Positions 22,869 to 34,200 of a stretch of DNA of 64,000 nt are shown here, one piece after another. The translations under genes and the position numbers were made by a program. Every line of letters starts with the position of its first letter. The stretch's first letter is position 1. This stretch comes from Zygnema cylindricum (taxonomy: Eukaryota; Streptophyta; Zygnematophyceae; Zygnematales; Zygnemataceae): NCBI GenBank assembly GCA_037447655.1, contig JBBHKE010003364.1:62001-126000 (forward strand), in the 5' to 3' direction. The notes beneath the pieces were generated by a model. The model saw nothing but the letters and a program-made list of their open reading frames with translations, was not told where the DNA came from and searched no databases.

Positions 22869-22939
22869 GAGCCGGCCAGGATTTGAACCTGGGACCTTTC
22901 ACTTAAGCTGCGAACGCACTACCACTGTGCCACCAGCTC
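22869..22939 (-). tRNA. tRNA-like cloverleaf, probably a pseudogene or SINE head
   Basis: On the minus strand 71 bases fold fully: acceptor GAGCTGG/CCGGCTC (one G-T pair), D stem GCAC/GTGC with loop AGTGGTA, anticodon stem TTCGC/GTGAA, 5-base variable loop, and T stem CCAGG/CCTGG with loop TTCAAAT. The A box (TGGCACAGTGG) and B box (GGTTCAAATCC) fit Pol III promoters. The anticodon loop reads AGCTTAA, so position 33 is G instead of the near-universal U. The formal anticodon would be CTT, while AGC lies shifted in the loop. There is no T-run terminator directly downstream. The odd loop suggests a pseudo-tRNA or SINE rather than a working tRNA. Confidence 0.5.
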
Positions 22940-23445
22940 AGATGTTATGCTGGTGGGTCCATTTTTATATAGTTTTTTAGTGTGGATATTACCACAATTC
23001 CGGATATCGAGCGCACGTTTCACGAACGTCAACACTCCCACCATGCATCCTATGCGAAAATACTCTCTTGATACATCCAACCGCTGCCCTCACAGGAAAC
23101 TATTTCTAGATCGTGACATCCCTTTATCCCTGAACCAAATTTTTCCTCCCTTAACATTCTCATTGTGTATATGTCAGTAAATGACACCTACTGTGACACA
23201 CACCCTTTCATTTCCTACCAGCTCAGCATTTTCTCTCCTCCTCTTACCCGTCCAACCCTTGGACTTGTCCCTCCAGGTTTGCATTTTTGGACCTTCCGAG
23301 TTAGGTTTTCCTTCGAAGATAATATCTCAAGAAAATTTCTACCTTCCACATCCTTAAGCGAATGGATATTTCCAATCACTTACGAATTATAATTTCACAC
23401 ATGGTTTAGGAAGTACTGAATCTTCTCCTCCTCTCGACTACAGTA

Positions 23446-23662
23446 CACCGTGTATTGCTATTAGTGTTAATGTTTTTTTTGCCGCTTAAAAAACATTTTC
23501 TCCGTACACACTTGTCGGATTATGGATCTGACAGTTGCGACTGAAAGCCAAGATTCTCACCTTCCCATCGCCGGTCTTCATGTGAAAATCGAACAAGTGT
23601 GTACGGAGAAAAGATGTTTTAAGTGACGAAAAAATTATTAACACTAATAGGGATATACGGTG
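23446..23662. mobile_element. TA-flanked MITE, copy M2
   Basis: Long inverted repeats of about 70 bases: the left arm CACCGTGTATTGCTATTAG...TCTCCGTACACACTTGT is matched in reverse on the right. It is flanked by TA on both sides (23444-23445 and 23663-23664) and is 217 bp. Same family as M1, M3 and M4. Confidence 0.8.
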
Positions 23663-23907
23663 TAGTTCACTTGCCACTGTTATTATGGTAAGGAAATATC
23701 ATTGGAACTAGAATCCATGACACTAATCAAGCGCAGGTAGACGTGGCAGAATTGTAGTTCACTCCCTTTAACTCTTTATGAGGATCATGGACAGTAATTT
23801 TAGTAACTAGTAAATCAACGCCCGTTACACAGGCATGAACCGTGTCCTGTTTTATCATGCCCCTTTATCATGCGCATGGACCGTGACCTGCTTATCAAAA
23901 CTTCTTA

Positions 23908-24683
23908 GGGTGTGTCCCCATGTGCATAAGGGTTTTTTTCTGTCGTTTTGCCTTAAAAACTTAGCTCCGTACTGCCTAAGTTGCAACCGTACGAAAGGAA
24001 TCGCAAATTTGTAGAGTACAATTTGCGTCATCCTTGAACTTAGGATGTACGAAAATTTGTCGTCTTGTGCTTTTCGACCCACTTCTAACAAAAAACGTCA
24101 TCTTCAAACTTTTGTTTAAAACACGTGCGCGATGTGATTTAAAATTAGGTTTTTTCGATTGACAAATAGGAACATATTTTCGCACGTGCCCTAAATTTCG
24201 AAAAATTTCCTACGATTTCCAAGGACAAAGAAAACTACATAGTTCGCTATGTTCTGTCCGTTTGCGTTATAATAAGACGAAAAGAAGTACACAGTTTGTT
24301 TGATTTTGTCCGTTTTCGTCCAGTACGGATTTTTTTTTTGCAAGGGTCTTCAAATTTCGATGCCATTTCACCTCGAGCGGACAGGCGACGCGAAGGGCAA
24401 AGCGCATCTTCTTCAACCGTGAAACTGCCAGGCTGGAATGCGGTACGTCTACAATGCCACGGTAAGACATGCGACGTCACAAAGCAGTTCCAAAAAATAA
24501 CGTGCGACCACAGATTGTAGACGTTGACATCCCTCACAAGTATTGTCGACCTATACAATCGTCACAAGCGTAAGTTACGATTTCATCCTTACAGACATAG
24601 GGACACTTGAAAACCGGGTCCGGCGGATCCGCGCTAAAATACAAAGTAAGTTCGCTAAGTTACTAGTACATGGTGACATACCC
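23908..24683. mobile_element. PIF/Harbinger-like non-autonomous element 1
   Basis: Terminal inverted repeats GGGTGTGTCCCCATGT (left) and ACATGGTGACATACCC (right), flanked by TTA on each side (23905-23907 and 24684-24686). A 3-bp TTA target duplication is the hallmark of PIF/Harbinger and Tourist elements. 776 bp, with no recognisable transposase. Its right TTA is also the left TTA of the next element. Confidence 0.7.
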
Positions 24684-24686
24684 TTA

Positions 24687-25404
24687 GGGTAGAATTCCAT
24701 TACGCGGTCCCAGTAAATGTACGGAATATTATACTGGCAGCGTTTACTGGAAGACTACTCCATTTTGTCGGGCTAGTAACAAACATTCCTCAATTATGAT
24801 TGGCGCCACGTAGGTTAGATTCCAGGTTCATAAATCTTAAAAAAATCTACAAACGGAAGTCAGAAGGAAATATCTGTACGACCGGAGGTAGTTAATGATT
24901 CGTACGTAAAGTTTGCGGCCAGATTTTGATTTTGAAAATGGAAATCAAAATTTTGAAAGGGAATGGCAAAAGGACGATGCAAACTTTGAAGGTCGCGGCA
25001 AAGTTTGAATGTCGGTGGATGTCAGACAGAGCGTGCGAGAATATTTTTGGCTCACCTGCATCTAGCGTGGCGAGTGGCACATGGCCTGCAGGACGTGTAG
25101 ACCTGTGATCGCTTGTTCAAAGTGGATATTTTTTTTCGCTTTCACATGTATCAATGGTACACGACCAGTATCGTACAATCTTGACACTGGTTGATGTGCG
25201 CGATTGCTTCGGGGATCTCAAAAAGTGAAATATCCAACCGTCAAGAATTACGCCTACATCACTAGTGTCTCCCTGCAGCTTTCCAGTAACGATGTTTCGT
25301 CTGACAAAAAAAAAAAAAAATAGGTACGACTTTGTACGGCGATGTACGAGAACGTACGGCGTCCAGTAACGAACCCCCATTTTTCGTCTAATGGAATTCT
25401 ACCC
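24687..25404. mobile_element. PIF/Harbinger-like non-autonomous element 2
   Basis: Perfect 16-base terminal inverted repeats GGGTAGAATTCCATTA/TAATGGAATTCTACCC, flanked by TTA (24684-24686 and 25405-25407). 718 bp, with no coding sequence of note and one poly-A run near 25308. Different internal sequence from element 1, but the same insertion class. Confidence 0.75.
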
Positions 25405-25679
25405 TTAGTACTGTTGTACTATGCAAGTCGTCCGTATGGATATTGTAGACGCGACCCAAATCAACACAACGATTGACGAAAAAATGAGCGAAGAATTTAC
25501 GACACGAAATCGTACTTGTTGAAAAGGACCGCTAGCTTCTGTAACTGCCAGCATCCTATAATCGGACGGTCACGAACGAAGGATCGACGGCTGAAAACTC
25601 TTTAGTGCACGTGGCGGCTCTATCTTAATTCATTGACAGGATCAAGCAGCCAAGATCTAAAGGTCAAGAATGGTTGCCG

Positions 25680-25830
25680 AGGGAGTACTTTGAAAGTTAC
25701 CCGTTTGCTGACGTTAGCAGAGAGACAAAGCTACCCGTTTGCCAACGTAGGTCGAGGGACAAAGCTACCCGTTTGCTGACGTGGGCCGAGGGACAAAGTT
25801 ACCCGTTCGGTGACGTCTGCCGGGGGACAT
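25680..25830. repeat. 34-bp tandem repeat, about four units
   Basis: Units at a constant 34-base period (TACCCGTT at 25698, 25732, 25766 and 25800), each with GAGGGACAAAG, TACCCGTTTGC and a TGACGT or AACGT core. It is about 1 kb upstream of the EYA-type gene. The third array in the window with TGACG cores. Confidence 0.75.
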
Positions 25831-26267
25831 GCAATTTACGGGTGAAGTCGAACAGAAAGTCGGCCTATTTAAAGATTTTTTCAAACGGACGACCAAAGGT
25901 CTATAATTTGTATTAAAAATTCTGAATTTTACTCGACCACACAAAAAGTTTCTCGCGGGGGCAATTTAAAAAGTGATTGGCATAAGAAACTGTTTCGACG
26001 TTTTTACTTTAAATTGTATTCCTCGCACGTGCTGATTTACACGACGTCAAAATTCTTCAAAACTCAAAGCCTATCAAAGGTGTCATTGCGTGTACTTCTA
26101 CTAATATAAATGTTTTTCTCATTGGTCCAATGTTTTGACCGACAAGCTAAAATTTTAATTTCGGTTAAAATTTTACAACAACGTCACTGACTGTTGACTG
26201 TTTTGAGTTTTTAATCAATGCAATCATTTTTTTCTGAACTGCATCAAGGTCAGTTACCAGTAATGTA

Positions 26268-26464
26268 CCGCTCATTGTTATTAGCGTTAACGTTTTTTAG
26301 TGTTTATACGATATTTGAATTAATAATGCTAATTTAGTGAAAGGAGACGTGGCAGATTGTATTCCACGTCCTTCAAATAATTAACTCATTTATTATTTTG
26401 TGATTTTTGGTCAAAAAAAGTCGCGGCGGAAATTAGGGTTATCAACACTAAAAACGGTGAGCGG
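26268..26464. mobile_element. TA-flanked MITE, copy M3
   Basis: Ends CCGCTCATTGTTATTAGCG and its imperfect reverse complement (...CGGTGAGCGG), flanked by TA at 26266-26267 and 26465-26466. 197 bp. The most diverged copy of the family. It lies 420 bases upstream of the EYA-type start codon, so it may contribute to that promoter. Confidence 0.65.
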
Positions 26465-26614
26465 TATAGTTTCCACTTTTACACAACTGACACGATGGAA
26501 CATCATCCATGGCAAAAATCAGAATTTAAAGTGCGAAAACCCCGAAAGGTACGACAACGACGTACTATAGCCATATTTAAGAGTTATATTACGTAATAAT
26601 TATCAATAAAACAA

Positions 26615-26887
26615 TATATACCCTCTCCATACCGTTTCGCACATTAAAACCACAGGAACGCTTAACCACCGGTCCTTGCAGAACAACGACATCCTCCTTG
26701 CAAAATATAAAATATAAAGTATGGAGTTGCAATACTTTTGTAGGACATTGACGGAGGATAGACAAATACTTTCACCTTTTTCTGGATAACAAAAACATTT
26801 CACAAGCTGAAGCTCGACTGCTGAAAAGCTATCTGATTCTCAATAAAACAAAACAAAACAAAATCAAATCAAATCAAATCAAACCAA
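26615..26887 (+). promoter_or_regulatory. Putative core promoter and 5' leader of the EYA-type gene
   Basis: A TATATA box lies near 26615 (ACAATATATACC), about 270 bases before the ATG. The last 50 bases of the leader are a simple repeat (AAACAAAACA then AAATC units) running into AACCAAATGG, a good start context. No upstream ATG overlaps the frame from the last 40 bases. Start of transcription not determined. Confidence 0.4.
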
Positions 26888-29847
26888 ATGGTTAGTAAAC
26901 CTAAAGCAGCTTGGAGCAGTGGAAGGGGAGGACCTGCAGGAAATATTGCTGATGATGCTGGATTGGGAGGAATAGAAGATGATGAGGAAGTGCAAGAAAT
27001 TCATGTCCCTCCGAGAGTTCCTCGAGCCATGATATTAAATGCAAAAGTTATTGACGTTGAAGATAATGATGAGGATGACCTAATGCCACCTGGAAGCTCA
27101 GGTCCTCTTCCAAGCCAGAAGCGTCCCGACGAAAGCATACGATTGGCGGATACTGGTGAGAAAAACGACACTTTTGACCTAAAATTTCCGGACAAAGTCG
27201 ATGAAAAAGTAAAAAAAAATGACGAAAAATATGAAAAAGACGAAAAAGATGAAAAAGATGAAAAAGACAGTACTCTTGACCTAAAATCTCCGGAGAAAGC
27301 CGGTTTAACAGGACTTGATGAAGGTGGAGGCCTGACAAAAAAAGAACAGGAAGGCGGTAGTACTGCTGAGATATATCGTGAACATAAGAGAAAAAAAGGA
27401 CTTGATGAGTATTCAAAAAAAAGCTATAAGGATAAAGAGGTCCAATTGGGGCCTCATTCTGGAATAGAGGAGCTCGCAGCCGATGCTGCCGGTTTTTACA
27501 AAGAGACAAAAAATCCGCAAGAGACAAAAAATCGGCAAGAGCTGAGAAAACGACAAGAAAATAAAAGAGCTGAAAGAGAAGAAGAAGAAGAACCTGTACG
27601 GAATGATTTTGAGATTCATAAGAGTTCAGATGATTCCGTGATAAGAGTACCATTTGGAGGTGGATTATTGGAGGATACGACAAAAAATAGGAACCATTTG
27701 ACAGGTCAATATCCATCAGCAGTTTGGATGGGAGGCGATAGACCACATATTGACGTACCTTCGGAAACTTCCGAGAAAGTACCAGCAGGATTCCCCCAGT
27801 CACGTCACGTTAAAGGGACAGGTTTGATAAATAGACGAGGATTTGGTCCAAAAAGTACTGTCTTTGTATGGGATTTAGAAGATGCATTAATCATTACTGA
27901 ACTATTGAGTGCAGGGAAGGATCCAGGATTATACTGGAGGAATAAGGATGTTGAAGAGGGGAGAGGGATAGGAAAGAGGTGGGAAGAGGCTATTGGTATT
28001 CTCACATCTCGGTTAAAATCATACCTTGATGTTGATTTGTCATATAATGAGAGGTTTATTCATAACCTGTCTGAGTTCTATATAAAATTAGAGTGCGATA
28101 AGGTGACAAATGTCGTTGGAGATTCACACGTGTCAGAATCCACAAACGCTGTTAAACTTATGGAGAAGTTGAAAGCTTTGGAGGAGTTGTATTTGAAGGT
28201 AAGATCTCAAGAAAATTACAAAACATATTTACCGTTTTTGTAACATTTCCCACGCCGTTGATTTTAGCGTGGTTCAAACATGTTAATATAGAATGCTAAT
28301 GTCAAGATTTGTACAGATTTATCTCAAGTTTTTCCACCTATTTCCACATGTCTAATTCTACATTTTTATTCTTACATGTCTTTTTTGACGTCTTGTTTCT
28401 GTTGTATATAGTTGACATTGTTATGAGGACTGATGCTTTTTACTATTGGCACTTGTGCAGGGCTACGAAAATCTGGTATCGGAAAACGAAGCTAAGGAAT
28501 GGAGAGATTTGTATGAGAAGACAAACGAATATACTGACAATTGGCTTTCAGCAGGTATCGCCTAATTTCTCTTTTATCGATTTCCATAAAATTTATCTCT
28601 TTTGATGATGTTGTCCATAAAATTTCTCCCTTTTATCGATGATTTCCATAACATTTCTCCCTTTTATCGATGATTTTCATAAAATTCCCCCCTTTTATTG
28701 ATGGTTTCCTAAGGTTTCTCTCTTTGATCGATTTCCATAAATCCTCTCCCTTTAGTTCCATTCATTATGTCGTGAATCAGTAAGAAGAAGAATTCTGTGT
28801 GTAGTTTCTTTCTTTAATTCTTTGGTTCTAACCATAACTCTTTGCCTAATGCTCCTCCGGAGATTTTTTGCCTTATTGTTGACATGATTCAAACTTGTGA
28901 TGATTTTAGGGCGAAATCTACTCCAATTGTGTTGTCAGGAAAGCAAGGATGAGTACTTTGTCGGAAAAAGAACCCTCGGGCCGTCCGACCGGTTAGGGAG
29001 AGTAGAGAAGGAATTTTTTTTTGAAACTTCGGGCGGCAAAAAAAAACTTGATTCGGAGAGTTGCAAGTTGAGAAAATTGAACAACGACGGTAAATGGATT
29101 GCTGAAAGTGGCGAAAGTGTAAACTTGGTGGTTTCGTCTTTACCGATTATTTCAACTTTTGCAAAGTTGATGTTGTTTCGTCTCAATACATTGATCGATC
29201 CCAAGAACGGTATGATGTTTCTCCTTAGATTGTAGACGATAGTTACATTTTGCTAAATGACAAATTTGGGTAATTATTGGAACATGGAATATCTAAAATA
29301 AATATAAGTTTGATCTTCGTTTCTTTAAATATCCATAGTTTAAATCAATTTCTCTCTGAATTTATCACACTCACATGCGTTCACTGCGGTTGTTCTTTTA
29401 TTATTAACTTCCATAGCATTGTCCATTGGTATGAGTAGGAACCAATGACTTAGTCAAAAATACTGGTATAACATCACAATTCAATAGTTTAATTTACCCA
29501 TTTTAACCATTTTAACCAATTGTTTCTACCACCTTATTATTCTTGGTTTGACTCTTTCCCGAGGTGGGCATTTAATTATTTATGCAGTTTACAGTTATCG
29601 TGGAACTGGGAAACTCGAGTGCTTCGAAAGGATCGAGAAGAGATTCAAAGCTCCTCGAGATTTACCGACAGTCTACTTTTGCCTCGTTGGGTTTGGTGAA
29701 GATGAGGTCGAAGCTTCGAAAGTATTAGGTTGGTCTATGGTGAAGGTTCAACCGGGAGACGAGGACCTACGCTTACCTAACTTGACTGTTTCGGACATAA
29801 AGGCAAGCATTCAAGAAACTCAACAGAAGTACAAGTCTCAAGGATAA
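26888..29847 (+). CDS. Eyes-absent (EYA) family protein, probable pseudophosphatase
   Basis: Four exons (26888-28198, 28461-28554, 28910-29209, 29588-29847; all GT-AG, frames join) encode 654 aa. The C-terminal half is the EYA HAD phosphatase domain: VFVWDLEDALIITELL near 325-340, ...EWRDLYEKTNEYTDNWLSAG, LVVSSLPIISTFAKLMLFRL, then VYSYRGTGKLECFERIEKRF, the plant-EYA pattern. Active EYAs have DLDET (DxDxT); here it is D329-L-E331-D-A333, so the nucleophile remains but the second Asp and the Thr are replaced. The late motif GDGxEE reads GFGEDE with Phe604 for the metal-binding Asp. Lys577 is kept. The N-terminal 320 residues are extra compared with ordinary plant EYA (about 300 aa): acidic and Lys/Glu-rich, with KDEKDEKDEKD, a SUMO-interaction-like VIDVEDNDEDD at 54-64 and no known domain. 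Catalysis is doubtful; a scaffold role is inference. Confidence 0.85.
28565..28750. repeat. Degenerate 31-bp tandem repeat in EYA intron 2
   Basis: About five imperfect units containing TTTCTCCCTTTTATCGATG and ATTTCCATAA within the intron between exons 2 and 3. Splice sites on both sides remain good. Confidence 0.65.
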
Positions 29848-30147
29848 GCCCAGAGAGAGCCACCGTAGGGCGCTGATGAAAAGCAGGAAGGTGTATTTGT
29901 TTTTTAGATCGAGTAATTCAATGACTTTCATATGTACAGTTAGTAGTGTTCAGAAACAAGTAACGATGGAAAGTGTAACTTCATGAAGCAAAAGTGTTGT
30001 GACTGTTTTGATCAGTTTGAAATGCTAACGAAGCAGAAGGGTTGTGAGTATTCTTGTCCATTTTGAAACCTATTTTGATGAAGAAGTGTGTAAATCTTGA
30101 CGTATGTGTGAAAAAATCAGAATGACTTGTACTGAAATGTTGTAAAC

Positions 30148-30153
30148 AATAAA
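30148..30153 (+). terminator. Polyadenylation signal of the EYA-type gene
   Basis: AATAAA, followed at once by a second A-rich AATAAAG, 300 bases after the stop codon. No closer canonical signal was noticed. Cleavage site inferred to be shortly downstream. Confidence 0.45.
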
Positions 30154-31266
30154 ATAAAGACCTTATTAAGTAAGCATGATGGTAAACCATCTGAGTACAC
30201 GGGAACAAGAAAGGAAGGCAAACACAAACTATTGCATGTATCTGTCTATAGCTGAGGACTATATCCCTATACAAGGGAAAAATACCAAAGAATGCAAAAA
30301 CCGAAACACCGACTACAATGCAGGTACTGCTGGGATAGCTAAATGGTACATGCAGAATTTTTGACCAACAGCAGTACACTATACACAAAAATTTATGAGA
30401 ATTATAGAGGAATTTGTATCCGGAATACAGACACACTGGAGGTACTTTTCAGTAACACCGGTGAGTTTATTTAATGCCATATATTGGAAGTACTGGCAGT
30501 AATCCCAGCATTTTTCACTTGTATATACAATCACAAAAAGCAGAGCATAATGAAGATATGTTATATGAGCAAGCAACCACAATTGTCAGTTTTTTGCGAA
30601 TTAAAACAAACAGTTAACTTCTCCCTGTCCTGCAAAAATGAGTAATTTCTCTCTATAACTTCAGATTAATTTTTCACCGTTCACATTAATTCATCCACAA
30701 CCACTTGTTTTAACACATTAAAAACATTTGACAAAATGATCTGATTCTACAACTTTCCCTACAAATATTTCCACTTAGCCTCCTTCCATAACAATTGATT
30801 TGCAATTCATCCATAAATGAGCAGACAAATCTGCCAATAAAATTCACAAAAAGTACAACTTGCCATCAATTTACAAGAATAGTGGAAAAAGTAAAAAATT
30901 TAGAACAATACCCCAACTGACATAATGTGTAACTCCCAGCAGTGAACTTCAACAGAAACATCTTGCTTGCCTATTTCCTACATCCATAGTTGTCTTGAAA
31001 ATCTACAATCCTACTATTTAACAATATGTCCGCAAGAAACATCAGTGTCAGGAACATAAAATGTGCACTTTCTGAAGCGTAGACTATACTATTCCAGGAT
31101 CTGTATTTACATGTGAATTTTTCCGTAACTAAAATTTCGTACTTGCAATCGTCTTCGAAACCATCGTGCCTTACAAGTCTTCTTAGCAAAGCTAAAATGA
31201 AACACTTCTTAGCAATTTACTGCTTACTCAAGCTAAAATGAAACATATATACAGATGTAAAAACTG
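30154..31266. other. Convergent intergenic region
   Basis: Sequence between the ends of the EYA-type gene (+) and the RING-FYVE-SYLF gene (-). It should hold both 3' untranslated regions. No coding feature or transposon end was recognised. Confidence 0.5.
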
Positions 31267-34200
31267 CTAAAAATAGGCGGAGTCACAATTCAGAGGTCCC
31301 TCAAATTTTCTGAAAAGGTCCTGAAGAGCCGAATACAGAGGAGCTGCGGCCCGAGGACAGGGAGTCGGCCCAAGCAGAATGGACGAAACGGATAACGATT
31401 CATCGCCATAAAAACGCATATTTGCTTCAGAACGGGTCGCGACAAGACTGCCTTCTAACGAAATACCCACAAAAGCACCTGCAATATTCAACATTCATAC
31501 ATACAATCAGATGTGATCGACGATTGACGATTGTCGAGCACAAGCATTTAAAACATATCTAAACCTTCAACAATTACCGGTAAAATTTATGCAGCTGCTT
31601 GTGATGCAAAGAAGCTATTGAGACACCTTTGCACAAAGGACAAAAAAAAAAGGAATAAAGAGCCACTTACCTGCTTTTCTGTCCATGTAACAAGAGCAAA
31701 ACACAGAAATACAACAGTCCATCTTTCCTCTTAGTCAAACTTTCCTCCCAGTCAAAGTCCATATACAAGGACTTATTCAATCACGCCATAACCTTTTAGG
31801 AATATGGACAGCACAACAAACAAATACATACGTAGCCTTACAAGAACTACATACCCTTGCGGCACAGACATGAAAATGCAAGAAACGACAAAAATCATAA
31901 TTAAAATGTGCAAAACACAATTGGAAACGCAATATGTGGCTACCCCACACAGCGTTTCCAGTTGTTTTCATCACATGTAACTATGATATAATATACAATT
32001 AAGAAAAATAAAGGCTTACCCTTACTGCAACTGTATGAATAACATGAAGCGGCTCCTCTGTCTCCTAATCGTAAATCTGCCTCAGCGTGACGTCCCAGAG
32101 GGCCCGCGGCGACACTCAGTCCAGCCCCGAGCGCAATATGTCCATGGCCACAAAAAGCTTTGACAGACTCCTTGCTATGGAGTACTATGATAAAATCTGT
32201 TAATTCTCCACCAACCTGTACCACAAATTTCCACATTTGTCAGTGTCTTCATGAGCCTTTGTAAAAAGCCTGAATACGATTCTTTTAGGACTGTGATTGT
32301 GGAACGAATATGTTTAGAAGTATCATCTGAAACATCAGACTGATAAGCCACTTTCAAATGATAAAATCTAGCCACCTGTTCCATCCTTTTCAGCTTTCGC
32401 TACAGTCAACAAAAAAAAGAACTTGGATTTTAACTCCATTTTCTTGCTCTAAAAGCATCAACTGTAAAAAAGACAGCTAATCATCAAAGGCCAAACAATG
32501 GACAAGCCTGACAACATCAGAGAAAACTTACAAATTTAAAAAACCCTCCACTCTCCTCTAATCTTCTCTACTGCATATTCATGCAACATGACGCATCACA
32601 CATTTGAATTCATGTGAATCCTGTGTACCACCAGCTTAGGTTTAAAGCCTTATTATTATTGTTGTTGTTGTCTGTTCTATTGAGCTTTACCTGGAGGCCC
32701 CATCCCATTCCACATGTTGCAATAGCAGAAGGAGCTGACCAAGAACCATCTCCCCGACGGGCTACCACAAGTCCTGTCCCCACTTTGTAGGTCACCATAC
32801 AGCCAATTTTGGCAACTGTGATGATTGCGAGTCCCACAGCTCCGGTTAAAACCGTATCTGGAATCGACCTCTCAGGTTTAAGCCTTCCCACCTGCATCAA
32901 AGAGGAAACTTCTTGATTCAGAAATCTGGAAAAGTAAAAAACTGTGAGCCTGAGTGTGAACAGCGAGATATTTCCTTATGCAAATACACCACAGACTGAG
33001 TCAGGATTGATAGGACTCTTTCAAACCGCCATTTATTTGGCATTAAGCCATAAAATGCTTATGTACTATGCTTGTTTAAAGTCCAGCATATTGAACCCTA
33101 CACGACATGTTTAGCTACAACCTCGATATAGGAAATGTTCTTTGCACTTATAGCAATGCTGGTGTAGTTGGAGAGGCAGATGGACACGGCTAAAATCATC
33201 AAAGAGAAACTTCCCACTTCAGCAACCATTACACAGAAAGGATTACAGAAACAAAAGATCTCACTACAAAACCACACAGAGAACCAACAGTGATATGAAA
33301 CAGACTCACCTGACTATAACTCCTCAAAGTAGCAGTTGCTTTGAAAATCTCCTCCTGAAGGCTGGTGGTCAACGGGTTATTTAACCAGCCACGAAAACTG
33401 CTCATATCTGTCACGTCATGCAAAGCTACCTGTGCTGCATGGCTCACTTTCTCAACCAAAACTCGTTGGACAGGTATCAGCCGTTCATGACAGGGGTCAC
33501 ACACACGTTGAGGGTCGTGTTGCCGAAATTGGAGAGGAAGGAGGCAACGCCCTCTACTGCAGGCATTGCAGACAAGATTTCCGCAAAACCTGTACAAGCA
33601 GACATTAATTTATATCAGCAAAGTGACTTTCGACAATCATGGCATGTCAAAAAAAAAAAAAACAAAACACCGGTCACAAGTAATCACTGACACAGGTCAT
33701 CAGTCACATGGGTACCACCATATTTCTCTCACTTAGCCACTTCCTCTTGAGACAAACGATTAATAAAAGCCCTAGTGGATGGAAGTAGCTACAGCAACAA
33801 GCTCAGAAGATCACCTGCAATGATGTCTGAAACAAGTGACAGGCCGAAAAGGCGTGCCACATTGCACACAACAAGTAGACCCACTATCTGGTACCCATTG
33901 TGGTGGCTCTGTTTCCAAAACTGACATCATCATCCTTGCGAAATCTTGTCCAGCAACAGACGATCCCAGAGGAGGGGCACTAGGATTGGTGTAGATACTG
34001 GCACTTGTCGATCGGGCTTGGCGACTGCAGTCATATATACTGTTAATTCCTTCAGTATCACCAGCAGAAATTTCTCGTGGACGAGTACGTGCTTGAGAAC
34101 CAGAAAATCTGTTTTGGCTCCCCTGATTTCGTCTTGAACCAGTTGCCAATGCCAGTAATCCTGCCATAACATCCCAAAGGTTGATATCCGTAACTGGAGT

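Noticed and set aside
27048-27803. 251-codon open frame on the minus strand opposite EYA exon 1
   Set aside because: It lies wholly antisense to the low-complexity Lys/Glu-rich exon, has no domain, and its openness follows from the GAA/AAA-rich codons of the real gene.
29981-30436. 151-codon minus-strand frame downstream of EYA
   Set aside because: Lies in the convergent 3' region, Cys/Phe/His-rich without motif spacing, and overlaps the likely EYA 3' untranslated region.
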